Source: Bathynomus jamesi (lineage: Eukaryota; Arthropoda; Malacostraca; Isopoda; Cirolanidae). Taken from it: a stretch of 64,000 nt of DNA. The stretch is from NCBI GenBank assembly GCA_023014485.1, contig JAJOZX010012277.1:1-64000 (forward strand). Reading direction: 5' to 3'. The notes beneath the pieces are model-generated. The model saw only the letters and a list, made by a program, of their open reading frames with translations, made no database searches and was not told the DNA's origin. Below are positions 23,869 through 32,504 of the stretch, one piece after another. A program made the translations under genes and the position numbers. The stretch's first letter is position 1. The number at the start of each line of letters is the position of its first letter.

Positions 23869-23985
23869 TTATTTCACGAAAGTGACACGTGAAAAATATT
23901 TATGATGAATAAAACCACGAAGGGAAAAGAAACACAAAGGGGTGCTCAAGCGCTTTCGTCTAATGACATCCTCAGGAACACTGGA
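23869..23985 (-). repeat. Penelope-type terminal repeat
   Basis: The block from TTTCACGAAAGTGACACGTG through ACCACGAAGGGAAAAGAAAC to the hammerhead motif recurs, without the ribozyme, at 26265-26375, and in diverged form in the hairpin at 22.4-22.6 kb. It abuts the broken end of the Tc1. Confidence 0.6.
23942..23981 (-). ncRNA. Minimal type I hammerhead ribozyme motif with full core
   Basis: On minus: GTGTTC, CTGAGGA (CUGANGA), stem II GTC-ATTA-GAC, GAAA, stem III AGC/GCT, cleavage triplet CTT, then GAGCAC. GTGTTC and GAGCAC pair as a 6-bp stem I (one G-U). All invariant core positions are present; the extra T before stem II is a small irregularity. Published Penelope-like hammerheads have this very short stem III and act best as dimers. 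Confidence 0.7.
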
Positions 23986-24039
23986 GTGAAAGGACAGATC
24001 AAGGCAATATATAGGTTACAAAAATAAACATACATACAT

Positions 24040-24044
24040 ACATA

Positions 24045-24100
<56 letters not shown>

Positions 24101-24376
24101 CACATATACATACATATACATATATACAGTAAGCATAGAAAAAAATTGTGGGAGGAGCAAACAACATTTGTATGGAAAATTGACACTTATAGCACTTCGG
24201 CCGACATTCAATATAAATTCAAATGGCTTGTTTATGAAACAGGTCACAAAAGAATAAAGAAATAAAAATAAATATAAATATAAATTGAGAAAAAATTAAT
24301 TACAAAATAGTGCCTTAGTGATATATATGTCACAGCCTAAATAACCATAAAGAAATAAACCGACAAATAAAAAACC

Positions 24377-24423
<47 letters not shown>

Positions 24424-24560
24424 TACACATATACATATATAAAGTAAGTAAAGAAAAATTGTGGGAGGATAAACACATTTGTATGGGAAAATGACACTTT
24501 TAGCACTTTGGCCGACCTTCAATATAAATTCAAATGGCTTGTTTATGGAACAGGGAAATG
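24040..24560. repeat. Two tandem copies of a ~310-bp unit with (TA)n
   Basis: Each unit starts with a TA tract and ACACATACACATATACA, followed by AAAAATTGTGGGAGG, AACATTTGTATGG, and CAAATGGCTTGTTTATG at about 24220 and 24532. The minus strand reads weakly as FEFILNVGRSAISV-like peptide but without support as a gene. Probably internal sequence of the adjacent Penelope-type element. Confidence 0.75.
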
Positions 24561-24949
24561 CAAGTGCAATGATGCGATGATGCGGAGGTGATGTACGAGG
24601 ATTCGGAGGTTATATATATATAGAGGGGGTTAATGCAAAGAAGAAGCGGATGTGCGACCATTCGCGAGTTGTCTGTACTCACTCGGTAACTAAAAGAAGA
24701 CAATTCCATTCAGAATTTGAAAATTAAAAAAAATTAATATTCAAATTTCAGTTAGAAGATTTTTTTAAGTCAGTATCAGTTTATTGTAAATAGTAAGATG
24801 GGGAATCCCTTATCAAGTAACGAATAATCATACAAAATGATAAATTATTTATTGACACATTTATTTATTTATTTAATTATATATAATATATATATTTTAC
24901 TCAAGTCCCTTGTTTATTTTACACCATTCTAAAAAATAGTGGAGTAGCT
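24561..24949. other. No recognisable feature
   Basis: AT-rich sequence with short GATGATGCGGAGG-like and TTTATTTATT runs. No coding frame or terminus pairing recognised. Confidence 0.6.
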
Positions 24950-25560
24950 CAAGCTCCTCCAAGCTCCCTAATGTTTTAGCCCTTGTTCGAAAGTAAGAAT
25001 CGACTGTGTTGTTTGATTTGCTTACCCTCAATTTATCTGTGAATGTGTTTTTCATGTAAATGCAACGGCCTCCTCCTTTGAAGCAAATCTATCCGCTCTG
25101 TATATGTTGTAGTTCTGTATTGTTATTTCAGTGTCTTTGATACAGTTTTCACAGCCTTTTTCTCATGTAAGTGTTTCCGTCAGACATATGATATCTGTAC
25201 TTGTTTCCAGACCTAAGCGTTTCAGGTACTGTAAATTGCAGTCTGCACGGTCATTGTACAGGCCTTGTATATTTGTATATAATAAATTTATAGGATTAAA
25301 ATTCTTGGTGCTCGGTTTTCCTGGGTAATGGACGGTTTGATGTTCGGTGTTATTGGGTGGGCCGTTGGGAATACTGAGGAAGCATCCCTTGATACCATTG
25401 TGGTTGTTGAATTATCGGTGGATGCTGTCGGACGAAAGGGTGGTGTATGTATTGCTGTGACACATATCTGCAGAGTTTGGCCTTTTCTAATTAAATGGGA
25501 CAGTTATTCTTTTATCGTTCCTACTTCTTCTCAGAAAAGTAGTACTTGCTTGGCCTTGTT
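24950..25560 (-). pseudogene. LINE endonuclease-domain fragment
   Basis: Minus strand around 25320-25150 reads INLLYTNIQGLYNDRADCNL, then RLGLETSTDIICLTETLT, the first part of a CR1-like AP endonuclease, preceded by a Gln/Pro-rich linker. Stops follow and the RT part is absent. The open plus-strand frames at 25131-25771 are antisense shadows. Confidence 0.65.
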
Positions 25561-25789
25561 GTTACTTTTTTATTTCGGGTTTGGGCTCTTATTTCTCTTC
25601 CACTTTGAGAGTAACCTTAACGTTAACGTGAAAATAAACTTGATTATAAACGTGATTATAAATTTTAATTACGTGAAATCCAAAGAAGATACAGTAATGC
25701 TCTGTTTTGCATGTTGTTGCATAACACATCAAGTTTTTTCTTGTCAATGTTTGGTGTGGATTAATGCATGATAAAGTGATAGGTCCATT

Positions 25790-26200
25790 CTTCTTTGCTG
25801 TAAAGAATGTTACGGCACAAGTGTACTTGGACATGCTCGAGTTCTTTGCAGCCCCCTAGTTGGAAAACCTTCAACCATCCATCATTTTACAACAAGACGG
25901 TGCGCCTCCACATTGGGGTTTGTTAATGCGTGAGTTCTTCAACACCACTTTTCCTTGAAGATGAATTGGGCACGACGGTCCAATGCCATGGCCTCCACAA
26001 TCCCCCGATATCACGTCCCTGAACTTCTTCCTGTGGAGATATGTGAAGGATCATGTGTACCATACTCCTGTTACTGACATTGACACTCTTCGTGTAAGGA
26101 TTTGCGATGCCATCAACAGTGTCACGAGAGATATGCTGGCGAACAGCATCGGCGACCTTTATTTCGACTGTCTCCTTTTCCTTCTAGGGGGGGGGGTCGT
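25790..26200 (+). pseudogene. IS630/mariner transposase catalytic-domain fragment
   Basis: Plus-strand frames give [18 protein letters not shown] (second catalytic Asp) then, after a frame break, MPWPPQSPDITSLNFFLWRY with the third Asp in a position typical of DUF4817-type transposases. It continues through VYHTPVTDIDTLRVRICDAI to about 26200. No HTH region and no terminal repeats were found. Confidence 0.75.
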
Positions 26201-26302
26201 TTTTTTCGGGCATCCGCCCTTGACCCCTCCTTTCTACATATATATATATATATATATATGAAAATTATTTCACGAAAGTGACACGTGAAAAATATTTACT
26301 GT

Positions 26303-26367
26303 ATGATGAATAAAACCACGAAGGGAAAAGAAACACACTTTGTTTCTTTTCCCTTCGTGGTTTTATT

Positions 26368-26373
<6 letters not shown>
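26303..26373. repeat. Perfect 33-bp-arm hairpin of Penelope-type terminal repeat
   Basis: The arms ATGATGAATAAAACCACGAA... (26303-26335) and its exact complement (26341-26373) enclose a 5-nt loop CACTT. Preceded at 26270 by TTTCACGAAAGTGACACGTG, as at 23874. Flanked by TA tracts. The ribozyme core is absent. Confidence 0.9.
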
Positions 26374-26398
<25 letters not shown>

Positions 26399-27174
26399 AA
26401 TTATATATATATATATTCACCTTACCTTATGAACCTTATGTTGTTTCGTGCGTTGGTCTCTCTTCACACGGAGGTCAAGCTGGTGCCCCGCCTCTAGTCC
26501 TGGCTTGGTGGAGGAGCGAGTTGCTCTCTTGCGCTCTCCAACGTACATATCAAAGTACACCCGGCTCATCAGGTACCGCCCTGAGCCAGGCATCTAGTCT
26601 TCTCTTGAAGACTTCAACTTTGACCCCTGTAACGTTTCTGAGGTCCTTTAGAAGCTGGTTGAAAATTCTTAGCCCCCTGACAACCAAGCTATTTTCCTTC
26701 AGAGTTGAGGAGGTCCCTTGTCGGGCATTTAATTTGGGAACACTACACATTCTGCCTTTCCTATTTTCCAGCGTTGTTTGGATGATAATGGGGTTTAGTT
26801 TGAGGTTTAGTACCAGTTTTTCGATCATTTTCCATACGTAGATTATGGTATCTCTCTCTTCTTCTTTCCAGGGAGTACAGATTTAGTTTACGTAGTCTTT
26901 CCAGTAGTTGAGTTCTTTGCAGCCATCACTCTTAGCTGTGAAATTTCTCTGCGTTTTTTCTAGTTTATTAATTTCTTCCTTTTTATATGGGGACGTCAAA
27001 ACTGAGCAGTATTCAAGTTTTAGTAAGGTCAGTGTTCACAGCAAGGGAATCATTACTGTCTTGTCCCTCCATTTGAACGTTCTTATTACCTGTCCCGCAA
27101 CTCTTTTTGCTTTGTTTATTGTTATCTGATTTTGTGTTTCGAATTTGGCATCATCGGTCATTATTACCGTGACC

Positions 27175-28355
27175 CGACAATTCAGCGCAGGACAATTCAG
27201 CGCAAAGACAATTCAGCGCAAAGACAATTCAGCGCAAAGACAATTCAGCGCAAAGACAATTCAGCGCAAAGACAATTCAGCGCAAAGACAATTCAGCGCA
27301 AAGACAATTCAGCGCAAAGACAATTCAGCGCAAAGACAATTCAGCGCAAAGACAATTCAGCGCAAAGACAATTCAGCGCAAAGACAATTCAGCGCAAAGA
27401 CAATTCAGCGCAAAGACAATTCAGCGCAAAGACAATTCAGCGCAAAGACAATTCAGCGCAAAGACAATTCAGCGCAAAGACAATTCAGCGCAAAGACAAT
27501 TCAGCGCAAAGACAATTCAGCGCAAAGACAATTCAGCGCAAAGACAATTCAGCGCAAAGACAATTCAGCGCAAAGACAATTCAGCGCAAAGACAATTCAG
27601 CGCAAAGACAATTCAGCGCAAAGACAATTCAGCGCAAAGACAATTCAGCGCAAAGACAATTCAGCGCAAAGACAATTCAGCGCAAAGACAATTCAGCGCA
27701 AAGACAATTCAGCGCAAAGACAATTCAGCGCAAAGACAATTCAGCGCAAAGACAATTCAGCGCAAAGACAATTCAGCGCAAAGACAATTCAGCGCAAAGA
27801 CAATTCAGCGCAAAGACAATTCAGCGCAAAGACAATTCAGCGCAAAGACAATTCAGCGCAAAGACAATTCAGCGCAAAGACAATTCAGCGCAAAGACAAT
27901 TCAGCGCAAAGACAATTCAGCGCAAAGACAATTCAGCGCAAAGACAATTCAGCGCAAAGACAATTCAGCGCAAAGACAATTCAGCGCAAAGACAATTCAG
28001 CGCAAAGACAATTCAGCGCAAAGACAATTCAGCGCAAAGACAATTCAGCGCAAAGACAATTCAGCGCAAAGACAATTCAGCGCAAAGACAATTCAGCGCA
28101 AAGACAATTCAGCGCAAAGACAATTCAGCGCAAAGACAATTCAGCGCAAAGACAATTCAGCGCAAAGACAATTCAGCGCAAAGACAATTCAGCGCAAAGA
28201 CAATTCAGCGCAAAGACAATTCAGCGCAAAGACAATTCAGCGCAAAGACAATTCAGCGCAAAGACAATTCAGCGCAAAGACAATTCAGCGCAAAGACAAT
28301 TCAGCGCAAAGACAATTCAGCGCAAAGACAATTCAGCGCAAAGACAATTCAGCGC
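27175..28355 (+). repeat. 16-bp satellite, about 73 nearly identical units
   Basis: The unit GACAATTCAGCGCAAA is tiled head to tail with essentially no variants apart from the first and last units. Because 16 is not a multiple of 3 and the unit has no stop in any plus frame, it creates long artefactual plus-strand frames (423 and 429 codons) of a repeating KTIQRKDNSAQRQFSA-like peptide. Confidence 0.97.
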
Positions 28356-28409
28356 GAAAATACCAACAAAGAAAGAAAGAACAAATCCAGAGGGAAGAGA
28401 GGCTTGCAA

Positions 28410-28434
28410 CTGTTAGGTTAGGTTAGGTTAGGTT
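28410..28434 (+). repeat. Short TTAGG run inside F1
   Basis: Four consecutive GTTAG/TTAGG units. This matches the arthropod telomere repeat, but it is short and internal to F1. F2 and F3 carry related GGTTAGGTTAAG sequence. Confidence 0.8.
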
Positions 28435-29566
28435 TCTAGTTTTTGAAATAAAATCTTAATTTTAACAATTCTAACAAATTTTGTTTTTTTAAATAAAATT
28501 TTAATAATTATACTCCTTTGAATTTTATCTTTGTTACGGTATTTATGTCACTCCTTTGTTATGTCACTCCTTTGAAATGTCACTCCTTCGATACAGACCC
28601 AATTTAGCATATATATAAATATACAAATTTTTCTCTTTTTTTTTTTATTTATTGCGATTTATTTTTATTATTTTTAACTAAACTTTTAACTGTACTGACT
28701 TGCGCTGAATTGTCGGCGCTGAATTGTCTTGCGCTGAATTGTCGGTGCTCCCATTATTACCCCCAAGTCAACCGCTTTCGTGCTTCTCTGAATTTCTTGT
28801 CTATCTGGGGCATAATATGCAGTCTGTTTAAGTTCCTCATTTCTACCATATCTCAAGAGCTGAAATTTCTCGGTGTTAAATGTCATATTGTTGTCTTCTG
28901 ACCATTTGTATATTTTGTTCGTATCCCTCTGCAAGGCCTCCACTTCGTTTGCAGCACTGATTTTTCTGTTGATGTTTGTATCGTCCGCAAATGATGTTAA
29001 TATACTGTTGCTGTTTACTCCGCTGTCTATGTCTGTTCGCATGATAATGAACAGGAGTGGGGCCAGTACTGTACCTTGTGGTACTGAGCTGCGTACTTCT
29101 GATTCTGATGATGACAACCCTTGAATTTAACCACCTGTAGTCGTTTACTGAGGAAGTTGTAGATCCATTTTCCCACTTTGCCTGTTATTCCCATATGTTT
29201 AATTTTATCTGCTATTATACCATGATTGCATTTGTCGAAAGCTTTAGCAAAATCCGTGTATATGACATTATCGTTTTCGTTGCCTTCAAGTGCATCTAGG
29301 ACATTGTTATAATGCTCTATAAGTTGTGATAGGCATAATCTTCCTGATCGGAATCCGTGCTGATTTTCGTTGAATCTTCCTAATGTCTCCAACAAGTCAT
29401 AGATTTTCTCTCTGACTATTCTTTCGACAATGTTTGCTCTTTTCAAGATGCTCGGTATTTCCCCCGTGTCTAGGGATCTTCTGCATATCTAATATAAGAG
29501 TGTAGCTATTTCATTTTTACAGTTTTTAATTAATAGTGCGTTCCATTTGTCCGGACCTGCAGCTGA

Positions 29567-30137
29567 GGGGCAGGGACAATTCGACGTGGCCGACTCGATG
29601 CGACCCAACTCGATGTGGCCGACTCGATGTCAAGCCAAGTCGATGCCAGGCCAAGTCGATGCCAGGCCAAGTCGATGCCAGGCCAAGTCGATGCCAGGCC
29701 AAGTCGATGCCAGGCCAAGTCGATGCCAGGCCAAGTCGATGCCAGGCCAAGTCGATGCCAGGCCAAGTCGATGCCAGGCCAAGTCGATGCCAGGCCAAGT
29801 CGATGCCAGGCCAAGTCGATGCCAGGCCAAGTCGATGCCAGGCCAAGTCGATGCCAGGCCAAGTCGATGCCAGGCCAAGTCGATGCCAGGCCAAGTCGAT
29901 GCCAGGCCAAGTCGATGCCAGGCCAAGTCGATGCCAGGCCAAGTCGATGCCAGGTTAACCGAATGCCCGGTTAGGTCAACTGTACGCCCTTGACGATTGG
30001 TTAGGTTAAGTTGTGATATTTTCGTTAAAACTAACGAAAATATCCCTTAGGGATATCACATCGAGTTGTTCTGACATCGAGTCGGCCACATCGAGTTGGG
30101 TCGCATCGAGTCGGCCACATCGAATCGTACCCAACCC
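29567..30137. mobile_element. F2: second foldback/TIR element with a different 16-bp satellite
   Basis: Inserted in LINE C: GCAGCTGA is duplicated at 29559-29566 and 30138-30145; copy 2 of LINE C near 37,435 shows the empty site. Left end GGGGCAGGGACAATTCGACG; right end complement GGGTTGGGTACGATTCGATG. Both continue as GTGGCCGACTCGATGCGACC. Next to the left terminus is a satellite, then a module (29972-30060) shared with F3 containing ATATTTTCGTTAAAACTAAC. Confidence 0.88.
29635..29955 (+). repeat. 16-bp satellite, about 20 units
   Basis: The unit CAAGTCGATGCCAGGC is repeated with very little variation. Spurious frames open on both strands (up to about 148 residues). The unit resembles the CTCGATG repeats of the F2 terminus, suggesting it grew from terminal sequence. 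Confidence 0.96.
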
Positions 30138-30308
30138 GCAGCTGAATGTGATTTCATTTGTCCTATAGCTCTCGCTACAACTTCTGGGGTAAAATCAAAG
30201 TCTGTTGTACATTCTCCTTTCAATTTCTCTTCGAAAAATGCTCCTATGTCAGGTATCGCTTTGTCACTTTTTGGGGTACTGAAAACCCATTCGTACTGGG
30301 CTCTCAAT

Positions 30309-30612
30309 GTTTCAAATATTTCATTTAGATCGTCTGTTAGTTCATTATTTCTTTTCCTTAAGGGCCCGATTGTAGCGCGCGTTTTTGTTTTCCTTTTCGC
30401 ATAGCTGTAGAAGTATTTTGGATTTTCCTTTATTGCTTCAACCGCCTTTTCCTCTTCCCGTGTTTCAAATATTTCATTTAGATCGTCTGTTAGTTCATTA
30501 TTTCTTTTCCTTAAGGGCCCGATTGTAGCGCGCGTTTTTGTTTTCCTTTTCGCATAGCTGTAGAAGTATTTTGGATTTTCCTTTATTGCTTCAACCGCCT
30601 TTTCCTCTTCCC
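30309..30612. repeat. 153-bp tandem duplication within LINE C
   Basis: Two adjacent copies (30309-30461 and 30462-30612) of a segment from GTTTCAAATATTTC to CTTTTCCTCTTCCC, nearly identical. The period is a multiple of 3. LINE C copy 2 near 37,600-37,760 has it once. Confidence 0.93.
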
Positions 30613-31589
30613 TTTCTGTATGGCCCTTTACCAGGGCCCAATCAATCCTCTCCAGTTTTTCTTGTATTACTATCCTAGTATTGTTGTCTCCGCAATTAGC
30701 TAACTTCGTCGTTACTCTCTTTCTTTGCGGAATATTTTTCTCTTTTGCCTCTCTAGCCAGTTTCTCTTTCCTTTTGACTGTGCTTTCGGAGCATATTTTT
30801 CCAAAATTCTCAGCGTCTTTTCTTCCAAGGTTGTTAGCATTTCCTGTTATTTCATTCTCGAAAGCTGTTCTCTACTCTATTTGGGCCATGTGTGAACTGA
30901 TTTCTTCCCAATTTACGGTCTTGGAGTTTAAGTTAAAGGCCCCAAATTTGTTTCTTCCTTCCGTATGTGTATTGTCTTTTAAAGTTATCGCCATATTTGT
31001 TGATAACTCGATTATATTGTGGTCTGAGATAATAGTTGGAGTTATTTTATATCGGCAATCAAGTTCGTGTTATTTGTGAATACCAGATCTAGGCAGTTAT
31101 TTTTTCTGGTATTTTCTGTTATCTCCTGTTGTGTCAGCATAAACTTGTTTGTGAGAGCCATCAGCATTTTTGCTTGCTCCTGGTCCTCTCTTGTGCTCCT
31201 CTTATCTTGCTGTATAAATATATTTCTCCCTACCTTTTTGTATTTTATAAATGGGAAATTAAAATCGCCGCAGAGTATTATATTAGGGGATGGCGAGTTT
31301 ACGGACTTTATTAGGTTTCTGATATCATCAATGGCATCCGAAAATTTTTCAATTGGAGAGTTTGGAGGTCTATAGATGACTATCAGTATCACGTTTAGTT
31401 TCTCTATTTTCACTGCAAGGTCTTTAAGATGTGTTTCTGTGAGGCATGCGATGTCCGCCCTTGTTTCGTCCATAAAACCTTTCAGGTACGAAACTTCGTT
31501 CAATGAATTGTTCAGTTTTATTCCTTGAATATATATATATATATAGTCCAAGAACACGTGTTTATTGCGGTTCTTTCTTATACTATATA

Positions 31590-32489
31590 CAGGGCGTCCC
31601 AAACAATGTATACACAATTTAACAGCTGATAGCTCAATTGATGTTTCTTTCTTTCCAAGTTAAACCCATTAGAATTAATAATGGCAGTCAGACTAATCTT
31701 TGAACAAAGGAAATTCATTCTAAAATGCTACTGGAAGTGTGAAAACGCAGTTGAAGTGCAAAGACAGTTTAGGAGGGAGTTTCAAACAGATCCACCAACG
31801 CGACTTACCATCACTCGAATTAGAGATAAGTTTGAAGCCGATGGAACTGTTCAGAATGTCCACAAGAAGCGTTCCGGAAGACCACGGACATCGACAAGCC
31901 CCAAAGCAAGAAGAGTACTGGAAACGTATCACCAAAGTCGAAGAAAATCTGTGCGGCAAGCGAGTCGTGAGGTAGGAATTTCAGAATCGTCTGTCCAACG
32001 CATTTTGAAGCGCTGTCAATGGAAAAGTTACATTCCAAGATTAGTCTATGCTATTAATGAAGATGATCCGGACCGAAGAGTGGAGTATTGCGAGTGGTAC
32101 TTGGCACGATGTGGATGTGGACTGGACGAAGGGGTTTCGTAGAATACCCTCCGCGTTCACCAGACCTCACACCACTAGACTTTTTTTTATGGGGATACTT
32201 AAAAGACAAAGTCTACGCTATAAAACCTGCAACAGTCGCTGAATTGAGAGCAGCCATTGAACGAGAATGCACACAAATACCAAACGAAATGTTTCGTGAT
32301 GTTTGCGATTCCATTGCTTCGCGTTATCAGCAGTGCCTGGACCAGAACGGACGTCAGTTTGAAAACAGGCGTTGACAAAAATTAAATAATGTCTGTAGAT
32401 TCTATTACATTTTGAAAATGAAATGTATTTTAATAAACACTGCCTTTATAATTATTTAAAGTGTGTATACATTTTTTTGGGACGCCCTG
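31590..32489 (+). mobile_element. M1 copy 3: complete non-autonomous mariner (plus)
   Basis: Starts CAGGGCGTCCCAAACAATG at 31590 after TA (31588-31589); ends TTTGGGACGCCCTG at 32489 before TA. 900 bp. Same internal deletion junction as copies 1 and 2. Confidence 0.93.
31681..32375 (+). pseudogene. M1 transposase lacking the catalytic core (copy 3)
   Basis: The ATG at 31681 opens 153 residues covering both HTH motifs ([20 protein letters not shown]; then GRPRTSTS; then [20 protein letters not shown]). After WYLARC the deletion junction shifts the frame. The C-terminal part (to 32375) reads [20 protein letters not shown] and ends GRQFENRR. The first two catalytic Asp residues are gone, so transposition requires another enzyme. 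Confidence 0.87.
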
Positions 32490-32504
32490 TATATCGTATA
32501 TATA

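Larger units (their letters stand above)
27169..28751. mobile_element. F1: foldback/TIR element with a 16-bp satellite in its left end
   Basis: Inserted in LINE C: CATTATTACC is duplicated at 27159-27168 and 28752-28761. Removing the element plus one copy restores the LINE reading frame, and LINE C copy 2 has the empty site near 34308. Ends: GTGACCCGACAATTCAGCGC on the left; the right end, complemented, reads GGAGCACCGACAATTCAGCG. The right terminus holds three short repeats of the motif, the left over seventy. Interior 28356-28690 is AT-rich non-coding, with a TTAGG run and three ATGTCACTCCTT units. Confidence 0.85.
26420..31548 (-). mobile_element. LINE C copy 1 (CR1-like), interrupted by F1 and F2
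   Basis: Minus-strand order: endonuclease (31548-31042), linker, RT (about 30300-28750), then the C-terminal region (27168-26460). F1 (27169-28751) and F2 (29567-30137) are precise insertions with target duplications. A 153-bp tandem duplication lies at 30309-30612. Two more copies are at 33898-38430 and 41330-44770. Confidence 0.82.
26460..31548 (-). pseudogene. LINE C copy 1 ORF2-like: endonuclease and RT (disrupted)
   Basis: Endonuclease motifs: ADIACLTETHLKDL, VIYRPPNSPIEKF, NIILCGDFNFPF and NCLDLVFTNN. RT motifs: NENQHGFRSGRLCLSQLIEH, VIYTDFAKAFDKCNHGI, VPQGTVLAPLLFIIM and SFADDTNINRKI (catalytic FADD). After F1 the C-terminus reads SLVVRGLRIFNQLLKDLRNV and ends near VPDEPGVL. Frames shift in several places besides the insertions. 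No RNase H domain is seen, unlike LINEs A and B. The product would have nicked DNA and reverse-transcribed its RNA. Confidence 0.8.

Noticed and set aside
24000..24522. Tyr/Ile repeat peptides at TA tracts
   Set aside because: They are translations of (TA)n microsatellites.
25131..25771. Plus-strand frames of 65 and 147 residues
   Set aside because: The minus strand here encodes a recognisable LINE endonuclease start; the plus-strand peptides show no domain.
26265..26375. A further hammerhead ribozyme in the perfect hairpin
   Set aside because: The CUGANGA core is absent; only the downstream repeat remains.
27175..28355. CRISPR-like array
   Set aside because: Units are directly adjacent with no variable spacers, and the context is eukaryotic transposons.
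27132..28421. Open frames of 423 and 429 codons encoding a repeating peptide
   Set aside because: They are produced entirely by the 16-bp satellite, whose unit has no stop in any plus frame; no promoter or non-repeat coding sequence is associated.
28410..28434. Telomere or interstitial telomeric site
   Set aside because: Only four units, located inside F1; too short to indicate a chromosome end.
29526..29993. Overlapping frames on both strands over the second 16-bp array
   Set aside because: Same artefact: several frames on both strands are open because of the short stop-free unit.
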